Made by a program: the position numbers and the translations under genes
Shown here: positions 37,765 through 49,344 of the stretch, piece by piece
Position numbering within the stretch: the first letter of the stretch is position 1
How the letters are laid out: each line of letters opens with the position of its first letter
Assembly: GCA_034687125.1 (NCBI GenBank)
Contig: JAQGBZ010000382.1
Location: forward strand, 1-57,190
Direction: 5' to 3'
From: Neelides folsomi
Taxonomy: Eukaryota; Arthropoda; Collembola; Neelipleona; Neelidae
Length of the DNA: 57,190 bases
The notes under the pieces: model-generated
Told to the model about the DNA's origin: nothing
The model's database searches: none
Seen by the model: only the letters and a program-made list of their open reading frames with translations

Positions 37765-38600
37765 TTTATTCTATTTACTTATTATAAAGACGATAATTCA
37801 AATAGAAATATTAAAATTGAGAGGAACAGAATTTGAATAAGTTCAATGAAGGATTTCCTGTTTGATAAATCTTTGTTAAATAGTTAATATTATTTAAATG
37901 CGTGCACTTGACTTGAGAGGAATGATAGTAGGACAGCTTTTCGGTAAAAAGTTTATAAAGAATAATAGTTTAATTAAACCTAAATTATGTTCAGAAGAGA
38001 ATTGAGTTCTAAAGTAACTCTAGCTGTAAGCCGTTGGCTATTTCTATCCTGAGCACAAGCACACGCACACAGGTTGATGTAAAGAAGCGGTTTGAGAATT
38101 CAAACTTCTGCCCGAACCAAAGACAATATGATACGACGATGAGAACCAACGCAGCCAATACGCTAACAGCCGCAACCACAACACGGCAATAGCATAGCAC
38201 AATTGCCAAAATGTGGTCTGTGTAATTGCAAGAGCAGAAGATAAATTAAATTCAATTTCCGCATCGTAATCAGGCAGGTATTTATCACTAACTTTATACA
38301 CTGAATTTTTTAAAATATATCTTTTATGTGGTGTTTAATTACTTTCAATTCTTTGCAGCATAGCACTTCACAATAATAATGAATTGGCTTTTACGAAATT
38401 AACAACGGTGAACACTTTGCTCATTCATATAACTATGGTTCGTGGTAAAATTTTGTAATATATTGCTTAACATTTGTTGTAAGGTAGTTTATATATTAAA
38501 AGTATTTTCCTTGAATTATGGAGAAATGACAAAATTAACATTGAATTTATTTAATTGCAGGTATAAAACGATTCTTTTGGAAGAATTTTAATCAGTAAAA
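37765..38600. other. Shared upstream region of divergent CDC20 and PRORP
   Basis: About 840 bases between two divergent start codons. The middle (38010-38230) is less AT-rich than its surroundings and holds the weak minus-strand frame listed separately. Confidence 0.5.
38009..38209 (-). CDS. Weak candidate single-pass membrane protein
   Basis: A 66-codon minus frame encodes a good membrane segment (VVVAAVSVLAALVLIVVSYC) followed by a hydrophilic tail. An acceptor-like CACAG lies just upstream. A plus-strand frame over the same bases is equally open and the region lies between two divergent promoters, so this may be only a GC-richer promoter island. Confidence 0.15.
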   Translation of the reverse strand: MAIVLCYCRVVVAAVSVLAALVLIVVSYCLWFGQKFEFSNRFFTSTCVRVLVLRIEIANGLQLELL

Positions 38601-40488
38601 ATGAGCAGAGCAATTAGCAGAATATTTCAATGTCTAATCTTTAAACACGGGAATTATCACCATAATTGTTATTCAATCGGAAGCAAAAGGTCTTCACCGG
38701 CTTCACTTTTATATCACTGTCAGGAGTATTCAACTTCGGCTATAAGATCAACTGTAGTTTCGAAAGAATTAACCGATAACAAGGACAAGACCTATGAATA
38801 TGAATTCGATCTTATTGAACAGCGGATGGAATGGACACAGGGAGTTAGTCGAGGAAAAGCTCTCATTGATTCCATGGTTGAATATCTATCTCGAAATCCA
38901 AAGCTTACTCATAAAGTATCATTTGAATCAATGAAATCTCGTACTGAAAAGGTGGACCACTTTTTTAAAAGACAAACATTTGGTGAGTTTTTCTAAATAA
39001 ATTCCATTATGTCCCTATAAAATATCATTGAATTGAATCATACTGAATATTAATACATTGAAAATATTTATGTATACCAATAGAAATTAGAACACTTGGA
39101 TAATATTAACTGTGAAGTTGTATTCATTTTAAGTATAATCATGTCATTATGTTAATGTTACCCTAATATCTGGATTTATTTTTATAGGGGCCCATTTGCT
39201 AAATGCCTGTTTAATTACTGACAATTTAGCATTGGGGAAAAGATATTATGATGAAGAGAAATCACATAGTTTATCGGCGATGGCTAACTACATCCGGCTC
39301 CTTGCTCGTCGTAAAGGCCCAACAAAGAATTTCGAAGCTGACATTCTTTCAATTTACGAACAAATTCAAAAGAAAAATAACAACACGTGGGATTTGAATA
39401 CAGGAGAAAAAGTGGTTGAAGCAATTATTCTAACAAAGAAATGGAGAGATGCTTTTAAAATAGTCGAAGAAATGAAGATAGGTGGTCCTATTCCAGGCGC
39501 CGTTTACGCTGATTTAGCCACAGCATCGTTCAACAATAAGGATTTTGACACCGGTTGGTCTCTCTTACAAGGAGATGGGAAACAAAGATTTACAATTACT
39601 CCATTTGTAGCCTGGCTTCGCAATTGTCCGGTAAAAAATGAAGAAAACATGAAAAGACTTTTAGATTATCTCGACGAAAATAATATTTATGTCACAGGGG
39701 AATTAGTGGAAGAAGTCAAATTTTATTTTAAAAATGAATTGCGTTACAATGTTTTTGAAACTAAAATTAATTTTCACAACTCTTCTTGTAAACGGTGCAA
39801 AGGAAAACTTGAACAAAATCAACTTACTCCAAATGAATTCGAGGAGCTTCAAAAGTTATTCCTGGATAGAGTTGTCAAAGACCAGGATGTTTTCCTTAAC
39901 ACAAATCCCAAAGAATTGCAAAGATACATTGAATTTATAAACAAATCATCCGCGTTTGATTTCATTGTCGATGGACTCAACGTTGGATTGAGTCATAAAA
40001 TGGGTAAGAAGCTTTCTAAAGGTCCAGGTCAAATTCTCTTTTCTGCTGTGAAACAATTGAAAGATAGACGAAGTAATATTTTAGTCATTGGAAGAAAACA
40101 TATGGTGACTTGGAGTGAATGGTCACATATTAAACAATCAGCAGAAACCTTTCTCATTGAAGATATGTCTAAAGATGATCCTTTTATTTTATATGCGACA
40201 ATGAAAAGTGGAATTCATGCTAAATTCATTTCTCGAGATTTAATGCACTCGCATTCATTCAGACTTCAAGACACCAAATTCGAAAGGATGTTCAAACGTT
40301 GGAGACTTTCTGCCCAATTGTCCCCTTTTTTCGGCCCACAAGGAGTTTTCAGACTCAAGCCCTTCAGTGACATTCTTCCTGTGCCGCAAAAGAACAATAA
40401 TTGTTGGCATATTCCTTATGATAACGAACTTCTCATTTCTCCTTATGCAATACCGGATAACTGGCTCTGTTTTGAACCAGTTAAGTAA
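38601..40488 (+). CDS. PRORP: PRORP (MRPP3), protein-only mitochondrial RNase P nuclease
   Basis: Two exons (38601-38982 and 39188-40488) join in phase to 560 residues. The N-terminus is rich in Arg, Ser and His with few acidic residues, fitting a mitochondrial presequence. A PPR-like helical region covers about 100-300. The zinc-binding CKRC and the closing HIPYDN...WLCFEP frame the NYN nuclease domain. Its four catalytic Asp are visible: D389 (VDGLNVG), D457-D458 (KDDPF) and D478 (SRDLMH). Their spacing of 68, 1 and 20 nearly equals that of human PRORP. The enzyme cuts the 5' leader from mitochondrial tRNA precursors, in animals together with the TRMT10C-HSD17B10 complex. Confidence 0.95.
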
Positions 40489-41322
40489 AGTGTATTTATT
40501 AAGTACTTGTTATGTAATTTAATATTTAAACTATGTGTGGAATTTTATTAAAGAGATGGATTCGTGATTTCGTGAAATTGAATTGTATTTATTTATTCAA
40601 AAGTAAAATAACTTATATTTTATGAATTCGTCTTTAATCAAGTTGCTTGTTCATCTTCTAAACTATGCGTTTGTAGGAATTTCATGAGTAAAATCACATC
40701 TAAACCAGACTCCTTTAATTTGAGTTATAAATATTATATTATGACTTTCGATATTATTTAGATACATACATTTAAACTTTTCATCATTAGCAGATGCATT
40801 ATTATTATTATGCTATTAATTTATTCATCATTCATTACAACATAACAAGGCGCACGGGTGAGATAAAAATTCTGCGATCATACTATTGTTGCATTCGTAA
40901 TTTATATAACTGACATAAAATATAATTATTAAAAAGAATCTAATCTTTTATTTAAAATATATTTAGCATTAGCTTAAGGCTTAAAGTAAACGGTGTTAAT
41001 CAATGTTAAATTAATACATACAGATAGTACATAGATGAAGGAATCTTTTCGTCCTTAGGATAAGCTATAACGCTTATCCTAAAAGGCAAGGGAAGTAAGT
41101 AATAAGAAGAAAAGTGAGAGCTGCTGCGACTGCGCCGGTGGTCGCTTCCTAGGGAAAGCTTTCTTTCTCTTTTCCCTTCACTTCTCTTGAGGAAAGCGAG
41201 AGACAAAGTACTCTTCATTTTCATTTGCTCCGTTTTCTTTTCACTTTTCCCATTTTCATTTTCTTCATTTTTATTTCGAAAAGTTGATAGTCGATTGATC
41301 CTTCATCACACATCAGATCAAG
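40489..41322. other. Intergenic, promoter side of the coiled-coil gene
   Basis: AT-rich except for 41090-41250, which is richer in GC and C/T runs and is probably promoter and 5' UTR. No gene seen. Confidence 0.5.
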
Positions 41323-44172
41323 ATGGGCAACAAAGCTGACGCCTACAATCTTGGGGATCTGCTCACGGCCCATGCTGTCGACATGGCTGAAAAGGAGACA
41401 ATTCTTTTTGATTTGAAAGAGGCCATCACCATTGAAGAAAAACGCGTGGCTACTCTGGACGATGAGATCCATGATTTAAACATGAAAATTGGATCAACCA
41501 AAACTATGATCAAAGAGGATCAAGGGCTTAAAATATTCATTTCAGAAAAGTGATTTATTAATTATATTTTATAAACAAGGTGGGATAAATTTAATTTGAA
41601 TTTAAAAACGATTTAGGCTGTCCAAACTATCCAAGCGAAGCAAGGATTTGGAAATGGCAGCTCTTCAGATCCAGGGATTTCGTACCATGTTCCAAAACAA
41701 AATTAAAGATGATACCGAAATACTCCAGAAGATTCAAGACGAAAATAAGAATCTTGCCAATGAAATTTCCCAAAAGAAGGAAAATCATAAAAATGCAAAG
41801 GGGATATTTCGAGCTGAATGTAAATCAAACTATAGAAAACATTCTATAAATTTTAATTCAATATCCATAATATAATGTATTTTGAAATTAACATAAAGTA
41901 TATATAGGATATACTACTAATACACATTACTACTTATGTCTGTACCTTTTCACTTCGAACCTTTGCTTTAGTTAGATCTTTTCGGTAAACCAACCAATTG
42001 TTTTTTAAATTTTAGTGAAAACTTTGGAGAGAAACGATATGGAGTTAAGCTACAAATTCACTGCACTTGAAGCAGAGTTAGAAACTAATCGAACAGGTGC
42101 GTCGGAAATCAGTGCAAAATTGAATGACCTTGTCGAAGAGAATACAAAGATGCAACATCAACAAGAAATACGAAAGGAAGAAATGCTCATAATTAAAAAA
42201 GAAAAGACGGGGGTAATTTAATTTCGATAGGCGCTCTCTTTACCTCTAATTTGATTTAAACTTAATAATCAATCTAAGCTAATGTTGTCAATCAAAAACC
42301 ATCTATAAATCTATACATATTTTTATCAAGTTTAAATCATTAATAGAGTATATAGTAAAGTTGTTAATAATGTGCATAAAGCATCATTATATTGGGTTAA
42401 TTCATTTAAATAAATAGGAAATTAGCAAACTTGAGAACGATTTTAAACAACAAAATGTTGTGAAAGACGAAGCATTGAAACAAGCACTAAAAGAAGTAGA
42501 CGAAAAAAGAATTGAAAAAGACGAACTTGATCAAAGGCTTAGAAAAGTTACAGCCCAGCTTATTAGCAAGAAGCTTGAATACGACAGGATGGAAACTGAA
42601 TGTTTGGCTTTCGATAGAGACACTCTCGCCTTGGATGCTGAGATAGAAGCTGCTACAACTCAAATCCAACTTCTCAAAAAAGATCTTGTTCAACAAGAGT
42701 GTGACAAGGCAATGGAAATCAAAACCATGAACGAAGACTTTGAAAATTTCAAGTAATTTACTAAATAAATTGTCTTCAATAATCCGATATAATCAGTATA
42801 TAATAAATATTTCGTTCGCTAAAGTTGATTAATTAAATTGAAAAATAAGTATTTATAATAAAGTAATTTTTGCGTCTTCAATGAATCCATTCAGGATTCG
42901 GAATGCTGAAGCAAAGAAGGAGCACGAAGACAAAAAGAAGGAGCTTCATATTAAGAGCATAAAGGTCAAAGAAGAAAGTCATGCGATTGAAAGAGAAGTT
43001 CATCGACTTCGCAATTTGAAATCTAGCGTCCAAGAGGACATCGAAGCAAAAATGATGAACGCCGCTTCATTGGCCATGACGCTCAACAACTTGAAAGAGA
43101 AACAAAAAAGAGAAGAAGTCAATCTGGAGACTTTTGCAGAGAAGAAAAAACGCTTTGTGCAAGAGCACAAGGAAATGCTCGAAACGGTGGAGAAACTTGA
43201 AAAGTTGCGTATTAACCTCAAGGAATCATACGAAACTAAACAGAACAACAAAAGAGAAATCGAAAAGATCCTTGACAAACTTGAATTTTCGGTCAACCGG
43301 ATGATCCATGAATTGGAGGCAAAAGTCGGAGATTCGGACAATAAAACACGCCTCATAAAGACTATTATCACTAAGCTTGAAGACTTCAAAGACACCTTGA
43401 AAGAAAAAGAGAACGCCATTGCTGAAATGATGGTGGAAATTAAAATGGCCCAAGAGGATAAAGAGGCTCAATTATCCGAAACTGCTAGACTCACCTCCCA
43501 GGTCAAAAAGATGAGTGATGAAAAGGAGGAAAAAACTGACGAGAAAAACAAACTTTACAAAATGCTTGTTTCGATCAAAGAACAAACGGACAAATCATTG
43601 ACTGATCTGAGGCGTAATCATGTTGTAAGTCTATTCCCCGTTTTATTAATAATTTTTATAAAAAATCATTTTCATTCTCTTTTAAGTATTATTTGGACAT
43701 TTAACAATATAATATATGTATTTTTAGGCTGAACAGATTATTTTTGCCGATGAAATTAAAAAGTACCAAACAGCAGACATTGAAAGGGACGAAGCAACAG
43801 ACAAAATTCGTGCCAAACTTGAAATGCTCAAACGACAAAGCAAAGACGAAATTGCCAAAAGACTCAAAATCACTCAAGAACTGAAGGCACTCAAAGCGGC
43901 CTCGGAAAAGGAACGAGTGGAACGCGAAGGGAAAATACTTAAAATTGTAAGCATTTTTAATATTTTACAAATATATTAGTCATTTGTCAAAACTTTGAAT
44001 TCATTACATAAATTGTAAATTTGAATACTATTCTCTACAGCGTCAAAACAGAGACATTATCAAAACGAACATGAAGGTGTGTATTGAGAAATATCAACTC
44101 CATCAAAAGCTCATCACTGACTTCCTTATGGAATATAACGACGCCACTTCCGAGAGCGAGTTTTCCGGTTAA
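41323..44172 (+). CDS. Long coiled-coil protein, unidentified
   Basis: Seven exons (41323-41549, 41617-41819, 42016-42212, 42418-42752, 42895-43624, 43728-43946, 44041-44172) join in phase to 680 residues. Almost the whole length is Glu/Lys-rich heptad sequence (LKEAITIEEKRVATLDDEI, LEKLRINLKESYETKQNNK). There is no globular domain, signal peptide or membrane segment. The N-terminus MGNKADAYNLGDLLTAHAVD is non-coiled, and MG could allow N-myristoylation, an inference only. The C-terminus ends in an acidic SESEFSG. Proteins of this kind are typical of axonemes, centrioles, synaptonemal complexes or the cytoskeleton. I cannot choose between them, and I do not match it to a named CCDC gene. The junction phases agree at every intron, so the gene model is firm even though the function is not. 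Confidence 0.8.
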
Positions 44173-45202
44173 TTTTCCTTTTGAGCAAGTGCCAAGTTCC
44201 TTTCGAACACTTTTTTCTTAAAGTTAATTAATATTATCTTAAATAGTTACCAATTTCCTAATTAACTTAAGTTCCTTATTTGAGATATTTACCTAATTAC
44301 ATACATTACATATCAGATACTTATTTCATTCTATATTTCTGTATTAAAGCATTCTTAAATGCTAAAAAGTTCTTTTATTATTTATTTGAAGAACTTTTAG
44401 ATTTATAATATTATATAAAATGTTTCACACATACAGATAAATATTTATTATAATACATGTAGATAGTTGGTTTTTCTAAAGACTACTATATATACATTTA
44501 TATTGAAACAACAAACTGTTAACTTTAACTTTATTGTTTAGTCTATTTACTTTTTTCAAACGATGAGAATTCATCCCGATTTATTTGTAATATTAGCTTT
44601 TAGAATAAAAGGCTAAAATGTAGATTTTACGATGTTTTTTCATTTTCATTGATAGAAATTATTTTAAGTGTGTTTGCGTTAAAATATTTAATTTGCAAGA
44701 GGGATTCAAAAAAAATTGGCTAATTGTAAGTTAATCATGCATACCTAGGTATGTAATTACAATATTCATTTATAAATCCAATTAACAGTAGATTAAATGA
44801 ATTAACTAAAATATATCGCACAAATTGTCAATTCAATTCATCAATTAATAACTTAATAATTGTGAATATTCACGAATTCATGGGTAAACTTATTGTAATA
44901 ATGTACATGTATAATTAAAATCCATTCATGATGGCACTTCGCATAATGATTCGAATGGAACGGCTGGCCCATTTGGCATATGAATATTTGGGTTATGAAC
45001 TTATGTATGTAGTGGGAAAGTTCACTTGTGGAAACGTGTTTATCAAACAACAATGAGAATCCATTTGTTCCTAAATCGCGACTTTCCCTTTGTTCATCTT
45101 TGTATAAATATCAGGTAAAAATGATCATTCCTCTCATTTATATCTTAACAGAAAATTACTCTTTATATTATAAGTTGATGAGTATTTCACAATAAAATAA
45201 TC
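44173..45202. other. Intergenic, no gene seen
   Basis: AT-rich spacer of 1 kb holding the 3' flank of the coiled-coil gene and the promoter of the DM13 gene. Confidence 0.55.
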
Positions 45203-46621
45203 ATGGAATATTCTTTTAAGCTATTTCATATAGGAATTCTTTTACTCTTATTTGGGAATGAAATATTTGGAAGAAGGTACAATAAACGACCCAAGCAAAG
45301 CAAACCTATCAACATTGGAAGGTGAAATAATTATAATTTTAAAAATTATGTAATTGAAATTGTCAATTTTTATGAGTAAATGGTTATAATGTTTTTTATT
45401 TTGTAGCTTTGAAAGCTATGCTCATTCGGTCTCTTCAGACGACGTGATGATAATTGATGAGAGAACTATTGAAATTCCCAATTTTACTTATGATGGAACT
45501 GGACCTGCGGCCTGGTTTGTCGTTGGTTCAGGTAAAGTGTCATTTATTGAAGTATTATACTGTTACATTTTTGCTATTTATTTCAATAAAATATATTTAT
45601 TTCTTAAAGTTAATCGTTGTGTAATTAATAGGAGGGTCTCATAGAAGAGAATTTGTCGAACTTGAACCAACTGTAATTCCGGATGAAAATGAAAGGTAGG
45701 GAATTTCCTCTTTTCTCAATCAGTAGATAATTTTTATACATTCCATTAAAAACATTAATTTATTGCGATATTCTTATATTACTCTTTGATTAAATATGAA
45801 GATTAATCATCTTGATTATCATTTCAGTTGTGACAATTTAAAAAGATACCGCAATGACGATTTGAGATTGAAACTTCCTGGAGATATGAAAATCACAGAT
45901 TACTCATACTTGGCAATTTACTGCCTTAGGTAATTTAAAAAAGATTAACAACTAAATAATATATAGTTGATGCATTTAATATTTAGTTCCATTAATGATG
46001 TTCAATATTATCAATTAAATTCAGCATTTAATACCAATTGGTAAAATAATCGATCTGAATGGCAAACATTTATTTTAATATAGGTTTAATCACAATTTTG
46101 GTTATGTTGATATTCCGGACGATATGACTTTTGGAAATTCTACTAGTGTAAGTTATTTTCTAAACACTAGTCTTTTTCCTCTTTTTAACATTCCAAAAAT
46201 ATAATGATTTCATATTATAAACCATTAATATTTTAAAGAATGTTAAGCATTAACTTTTGGTTAACTATAAATTTAAAATCAATTGTTTATTTCAGAAATC
46301 ATCAGGGAAAGTTGACGAATGTAAGATTTCATATAAATTATATATTTATTGTTTATAAAAATATTTAAGCTGAACAAATTATTACCAACAATCAAGATTT
46401 AACGTATAAATTGTATATGCTATACATATTACCATTTGCTATTTTAATATTTTTCTAAAATAGGTCCTCAAGATTTAACTGAGAACTCTGAAGAAAATGG
46501 TCGACCTTCTGGTGGTGGTGGACGACCACCACCAAGAAGACCAGAAGGGCCGCCCTCTGGAGGTGGCGGCGGCGGTGGAGGAATCGTACAAGGAGCACTC
46601 AACCTTCTCGGGCTTGGTTAA
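45203..46621 (+). CDS. Secreted single-DM13-domain protein with Pro/Gly tail
   Basis: Seven exons (45203-45321, 45407-45531, 45632-45695, 45828-45929, 46084-46147, 46296-46320, 46464-46621) join in phase to 218 residues. Signal peptide: FKLFHIGILLLLFGNEIFG. Residues about 45-165 form a DM13 domain: VMIIDERTIEIPNFTYDGTG, PAAWFVVGSG, a Cys, LKLPGDMKITDYSYLAIYC and FNHNFGYVDIP. DM13 occurs in Skeletor-like arthropod and nematode proteins next to DOMON domains, and a conserved Cys is proposed to take part in electron transfer. Here it stands alone. The tail switches from GRPSGGGGRPPPRRPEGPP to a run of eight Gly and ends in a hydrophobic VQGALNLLGLG. An extracellular redox or cuticle-linking role is plausible but not shown. 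Confidence 0.8.
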
Positions 46622-47103
46622 ATTGTTTGTTACCAATCTTTGTTTTGAGGAAATTTCAGGGTTCAAATTGATTAGCCAATATATGATAAAACTTTATACC
46701 TTCTGATAACGAATAATGACAAACTAGAATACAATACGCATGTTACCCTAATTATCTAAAGTTGAAATCTGTATGTAATTGTTGAATGACTAACAAAGCT
46801 ATAATAATGATTGTAATTATTGTGACTATATTATATTTAGCAAGATGGAATATATTTTTGCTAATAATGAAAATATAAAATGCAAAATACCCGAACTGAT
46901 TTTAAATTTCAACTTGATAAATAAAGCAAGATTGCTAATTTAGACTATGTAGATGTATCGTTATTTATTATTGCTCAAAATTTTTAATTTTATTTTGCCG
47001 CATTACGATTTTTGCATTCATTGATAATATAATTTTCACAATAAATTTTATAATTTCATTATTCTATTGAACATAATTTAGATTAGGCGAATTATCATCT
47101 TAA
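46622..47103. other. Short spacer between convergent genes
   Basis: AT-rich 3' flanks of the DM13 gene (plus) and the MSP-domain gene (minus). Nothing else seen. Confidence 0.5.
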
Positions 47104-49038
47104 TTAAGATCTTGGTGGAATAACGGCTGCGGCTGTAGCAATAGCAGCTCCAGCTTCAATGTAGTCAAGAAGGGGAATTTTAAAATAATTCCAAACAAGA
47201 GCCGCAATTCCAAGAACAACGATGATAATGAGCAAAATATTAATATTGAAAAGTACTTCTATGTTGTGTTCCAAAACCTCGAGTCTCTTAATTAACTCTT
47301 CCTATCAGGATATAATTCAGTAACTAGTATAGGTAAACAACTTGCATAATAATTGAAAATCAAAAGTAGTTAAATCTGTCACCTCCAAAGGGTCATCTGG
47401 ATTGTAATGATTCGGAAGGTGCGGATGGGGAGCTTCTTCGATAGTAGCATTATTTTTATGGGCAGGTCTTGAATAAAGCGGAATAACGTTCACTCGATGA
47501 CATTCAATTCGTCGTCCTTCATTCACAAGTTGCTAATTATGATGTAATAATTTCAATGAGCAATTAATTTTCTTTTAAACATATTTGCTGAAAATAAATT
47601 AAAATTTGACCAACTTTAAACAAATGTGAAGTGGCTTCTTTCGACAGTTCGATATCCGAAGGTGCTAAAATGACTTTCACTTGGAAAAAGAAGGATTGAA
47701 ATTCTTCTTCTTCGTATCCCGTGTAATTGAAATTGCTATTCACTTCAAATGAAATCCGCGTTTCTCCTCCCCATCCAATCACTCCAAGATTTGGAAGCAC
47801 TTTAAACGTTTCAGGTGAGTTTGATTCAATCTTTAACAAAACAATGTCTTAATATTTTATAACGTACATTACATACATCACTATTTAGTTTGACTATTTT
47901 GAATAACGTGGAATAATATTACTTTATTTAAATACCTTATAAATGATGAACCTTCTCTCAGGTGCTATATTGTGAATGATGATGAATCCTCTATAACGAA
48001 CTTCTGAAAGTGATCGAGGCCTTTGATGATGACGATGATAGTGATAGCGACTTCTGACATCGTTAGAGGTCTCGTATTTTTTGAACAAAGCTTTCTTTGA
48101 CTTCGTCCCAAGATCTTTTACTATTTGGGCAGCATATTGAACTTTTGGGCCCATTGAACGTTTATGGTCATGTGCTAAATGGATACCCTGAAGATAATTT
48201 CCGCCGACCAAGAGAGGATCGAGTTTATTATGATGGTGATGTCCCCTACTTCCTGTAGCTACTGAACCCAACTTGTCATGTAAATCAAAATGAGAATCTT
48301 CAACAATTTTGGATAATCTCAATGATTGTGATATCTCCGCAAGACGTATGGTTGATCCACCTATTAAATATCTTACATTATTACATTCAATAATTACATT
48401 TATAATAATTGTCGTTAGTGTTTTGAATATTCTTATTTTAAATTTTTATAACATATTTATTACTATTTTGACAATGTGTAACATAGTCACATCTTCCAAA
48501 GTTGGACATCAATAGATTGAATTTGCTCCGTTGATGAATTTCATCATGTTCTGACTCTTCTTGTTCTTTGGTGTCTGTTTGGAATGTTTCTTGTCTGTCT
48601 TCAGTTGTTGGAACTGATGGTTGACCATATGATTGTTGGCCATATGATGGTTGGTCCAATGATGGTTGGCCATAAGATGGTTGGTCAAATGATGGTTGGT
48701 CATGTGATGGTTCTGGCTCTTGTCTAGTTGAATGGCTTTCAGTCTCTTCAGGTGTTCTAGCTTGCTCCACAGTTAAAACATTTTCATCAATGTTGCCCCC
48801 TGTATTGCATAAGTATAATATATTTAGTATATAGCATGACTGTTTTCGAATGATAAATTCTGACAAATACCACCAAGCAATGAACATTGTGATTGTGATT
48901 TAGCATTTTAACAAAATCAAGCAATAAGTATATTATGTAAAAATACATACCTAATGTGATTTGACCTGGTTCAATTTCTTGAACAGAAATACGTTCATTT
49001 CTCTTCGGTTCATCATCGGAAGGCGTTGAACGAATCAT
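47104..49038 (-). CDS. MSP-domain, C-tail-anchored membrane protein (VAP/MOSPD-like) with long disordered N-terminus
   Basis: Six minus-strand exons (49038-48951, 48799-48491, 48360-47936, 47830-47615, 47532-47383, 47301-47104) join in phase to 461 residues. The first 130 residues are disordered and include six tandem five-residue units [DG]Q[PQ]S[FYLV]. Next come a His cluster (GHHHHNK) and YHYHRHHQRPR. Residues about 240-365 resemble a major-sperm-protein domain: YRGFIIIHN, RRFIIYKIESNSPETFKVLP, NLGVIGWGG and FFFQVKVILAP. A coiled segment and one membrane helix (ILLIIIVVLGIAALVWNYF, about 417-435) close the protein. VAP-type proteins sit in the ER membrane and bind FFAT motifs at contact sites. 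The KTT segment they use for that reads ESN here, so FFAT binding may be lost. Confidence 0.75.
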
Positions 49039-49344
49039 TTAACCAATCAATTAATCATAAAACCAACTCATACCTTATTAATTCAACTAGAATTTGGATA
49101 ACAAATTCGTGATGCATAAAATAATAAACATACAATGATTGTAAAGGTTAAAATATAAGTTTATTGTCAATGAGAATAGAAATTCATGTTTATCCTTTAA
49201 TTGAATCCCAACAAGTTTGAGCTTGCTCTTGTTTGTGATCATTTCATGAAGTTTATAATTTATAAAGTTTTATTCACAAACAATGTTTTATCAAAAACTT
49301 ACTAAATTGAATAAAATTAAAGTGCAGACATGTTAAATCATTAA
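49039..49344. other. Spacer between tandem minus-strand genes
   Basis: About 300 AT-rich bases: promoter of the MSP-domain gene and 3' flank of the DUF229 gene. Nothing else seen. Confidence 0.5.
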
